Source: Candidatus Blackburnbacteria bacterium RIFCSPLOWO2_01_FULL_40_20 (lineage in GTDB: Bacteria; Patescibacteriota; Microgenomatia; UBA8517; UBA10165). Taken from it: a stretch of 58,927 nt of DNA. The notes below the pieces were generated by a model, which worked only from the letters and a program-made list of their open reading frames with translations, was not told where the DNA came from and searched no databases. The stretch is taken from NCBI GenBank assembly GCA_001816475.1, contig MHCC01000026.1:1-58927 (forward strand), read 5' to 3'. Below are positions 58,838 to 58,927 of this stretch, one piece after another (position 1 is the first letter of the stretch; every line of letters starts with the position of its first letter). A program made the translations under genes and the position numbers.

Positions 58838-58927
58838 TTAAGAATGCGCCTCACAAAACAATTTATACTCACAATTCTTGCACCAAAAGCCACCTTTGCA
58901 AGAAAAGTCGGATTTTTCAATTTCTTC
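58838..58927 (-). CDS. C-terminal end of a PD-(D/E)XK nuclease with Fe-S cluster (AddB/Cas4-like), partial
   Basis: Stop TAA at 58838-58840, open to the window edge. The 29 visible residues end CKGGFWCKNCEYKLFCEAHS, i.e. C-x5-C-x2-C-x5-C. This is the C-terminal cysteine cluster of RecB-family nucleases such as AddB and Cas4 (PDDEXK_1). The nuclease motifs would lie upstream, outside the window. It converges with the second FemAB gene with no gap. The nearby UvrD suggests a repair pairing. Confidence 0.65.
   Translation of the reverse strand, partial: EEIEKSDFSCKGGFWCKNCEYKLFCEAHS

Overview
The window reads as a piece of a reduced bacterial genome of the Patescibacteria / Candidate Phyla Radiation, most likely Microgenomates-like. 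This is inference. It rests on trimmed housekeeping proteins (IF2 of 490 aa, AlaRS of 603 aa without a C-Ala domain, HrcA of 243 aa), several enzymes with altered active sites, scavenging-type isoprenoid genes (polyprenyl synthase plus an Idi-like Nudix protein), and many short-spaced single-membrane surface proteins. No rRNA, tRNA or CRISPR array was found.

Layout. From 93 to about 44.4 kb almost everything is on the minus strand. In the direction of transcription: murJ; hrcA-grpE-dnaK-dnaJ with a CIRCE operator; a GC-richer orphan segment (37.7-38.5 kb); polyprenyl synthase facing the Idi-like gene; nusA-infB-degenerate DHH-rpsO-pnp; a VTT membrane protein, a Lon AAA+ module without protease, a YfcE phosphodiesterase, an Fe-S-less uracil-DNA glycosylase and RNase J; two PsbP-like proteins; ftsK, a RodZ-like protein, a broken antitoxin and alaS; an actin-like/baseplate-J-like membrane protein, sortase, ruvX, a zinc ribbon, mltG and a P-loop kinase; rpoB-rpoC-rpsL-rpsG; then fusA. 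Two cargo genes, an Erm/KsgA-type methyltransferase and a zinc-finger PD-(D/E)XK endonuclease, separate rpsG from fusA. From 44.5 kb the plus strand carries rpsT and a PilN/PilO-headed surface cluster ending in a Pro/Ser-rich protein with an LPVAG tail. After that come two GT-C glycosyltransferases (one a double-domain fusion), an LCP protein, a UvrD helicase and two FemAB-type transferases. The last 90 bases are the end of a Cas4/AddB-like Fe-S nuclease.

Functionally the window joins transcription and translation, RNA decay (PNPase, RNase J, YbeY-free set), chaperones, and cell-envelope work (MurJ, MltG, FemAB, LCP, sortase, GT-C enzymes, pilus-like assembly).

The most unusual signals are non-coding. 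(1) A family of inverted repeats is built from tandem heptamers: GAGCATA, CAATTTT, TAGTTAA or CAGACTA words. They fill whole spacers and end just upstream of start codons. (2) Many -10 boxes, often extended (TGn), lie 6-11 nt before the start codon, predicting leaderless mRNAs. (3) A 24-bp tandem array occurs both in frame in the rpoB C-terminus and in the mltG leader. These three, together with the protein variants listed as findings, are where I would look for undescribed biology.
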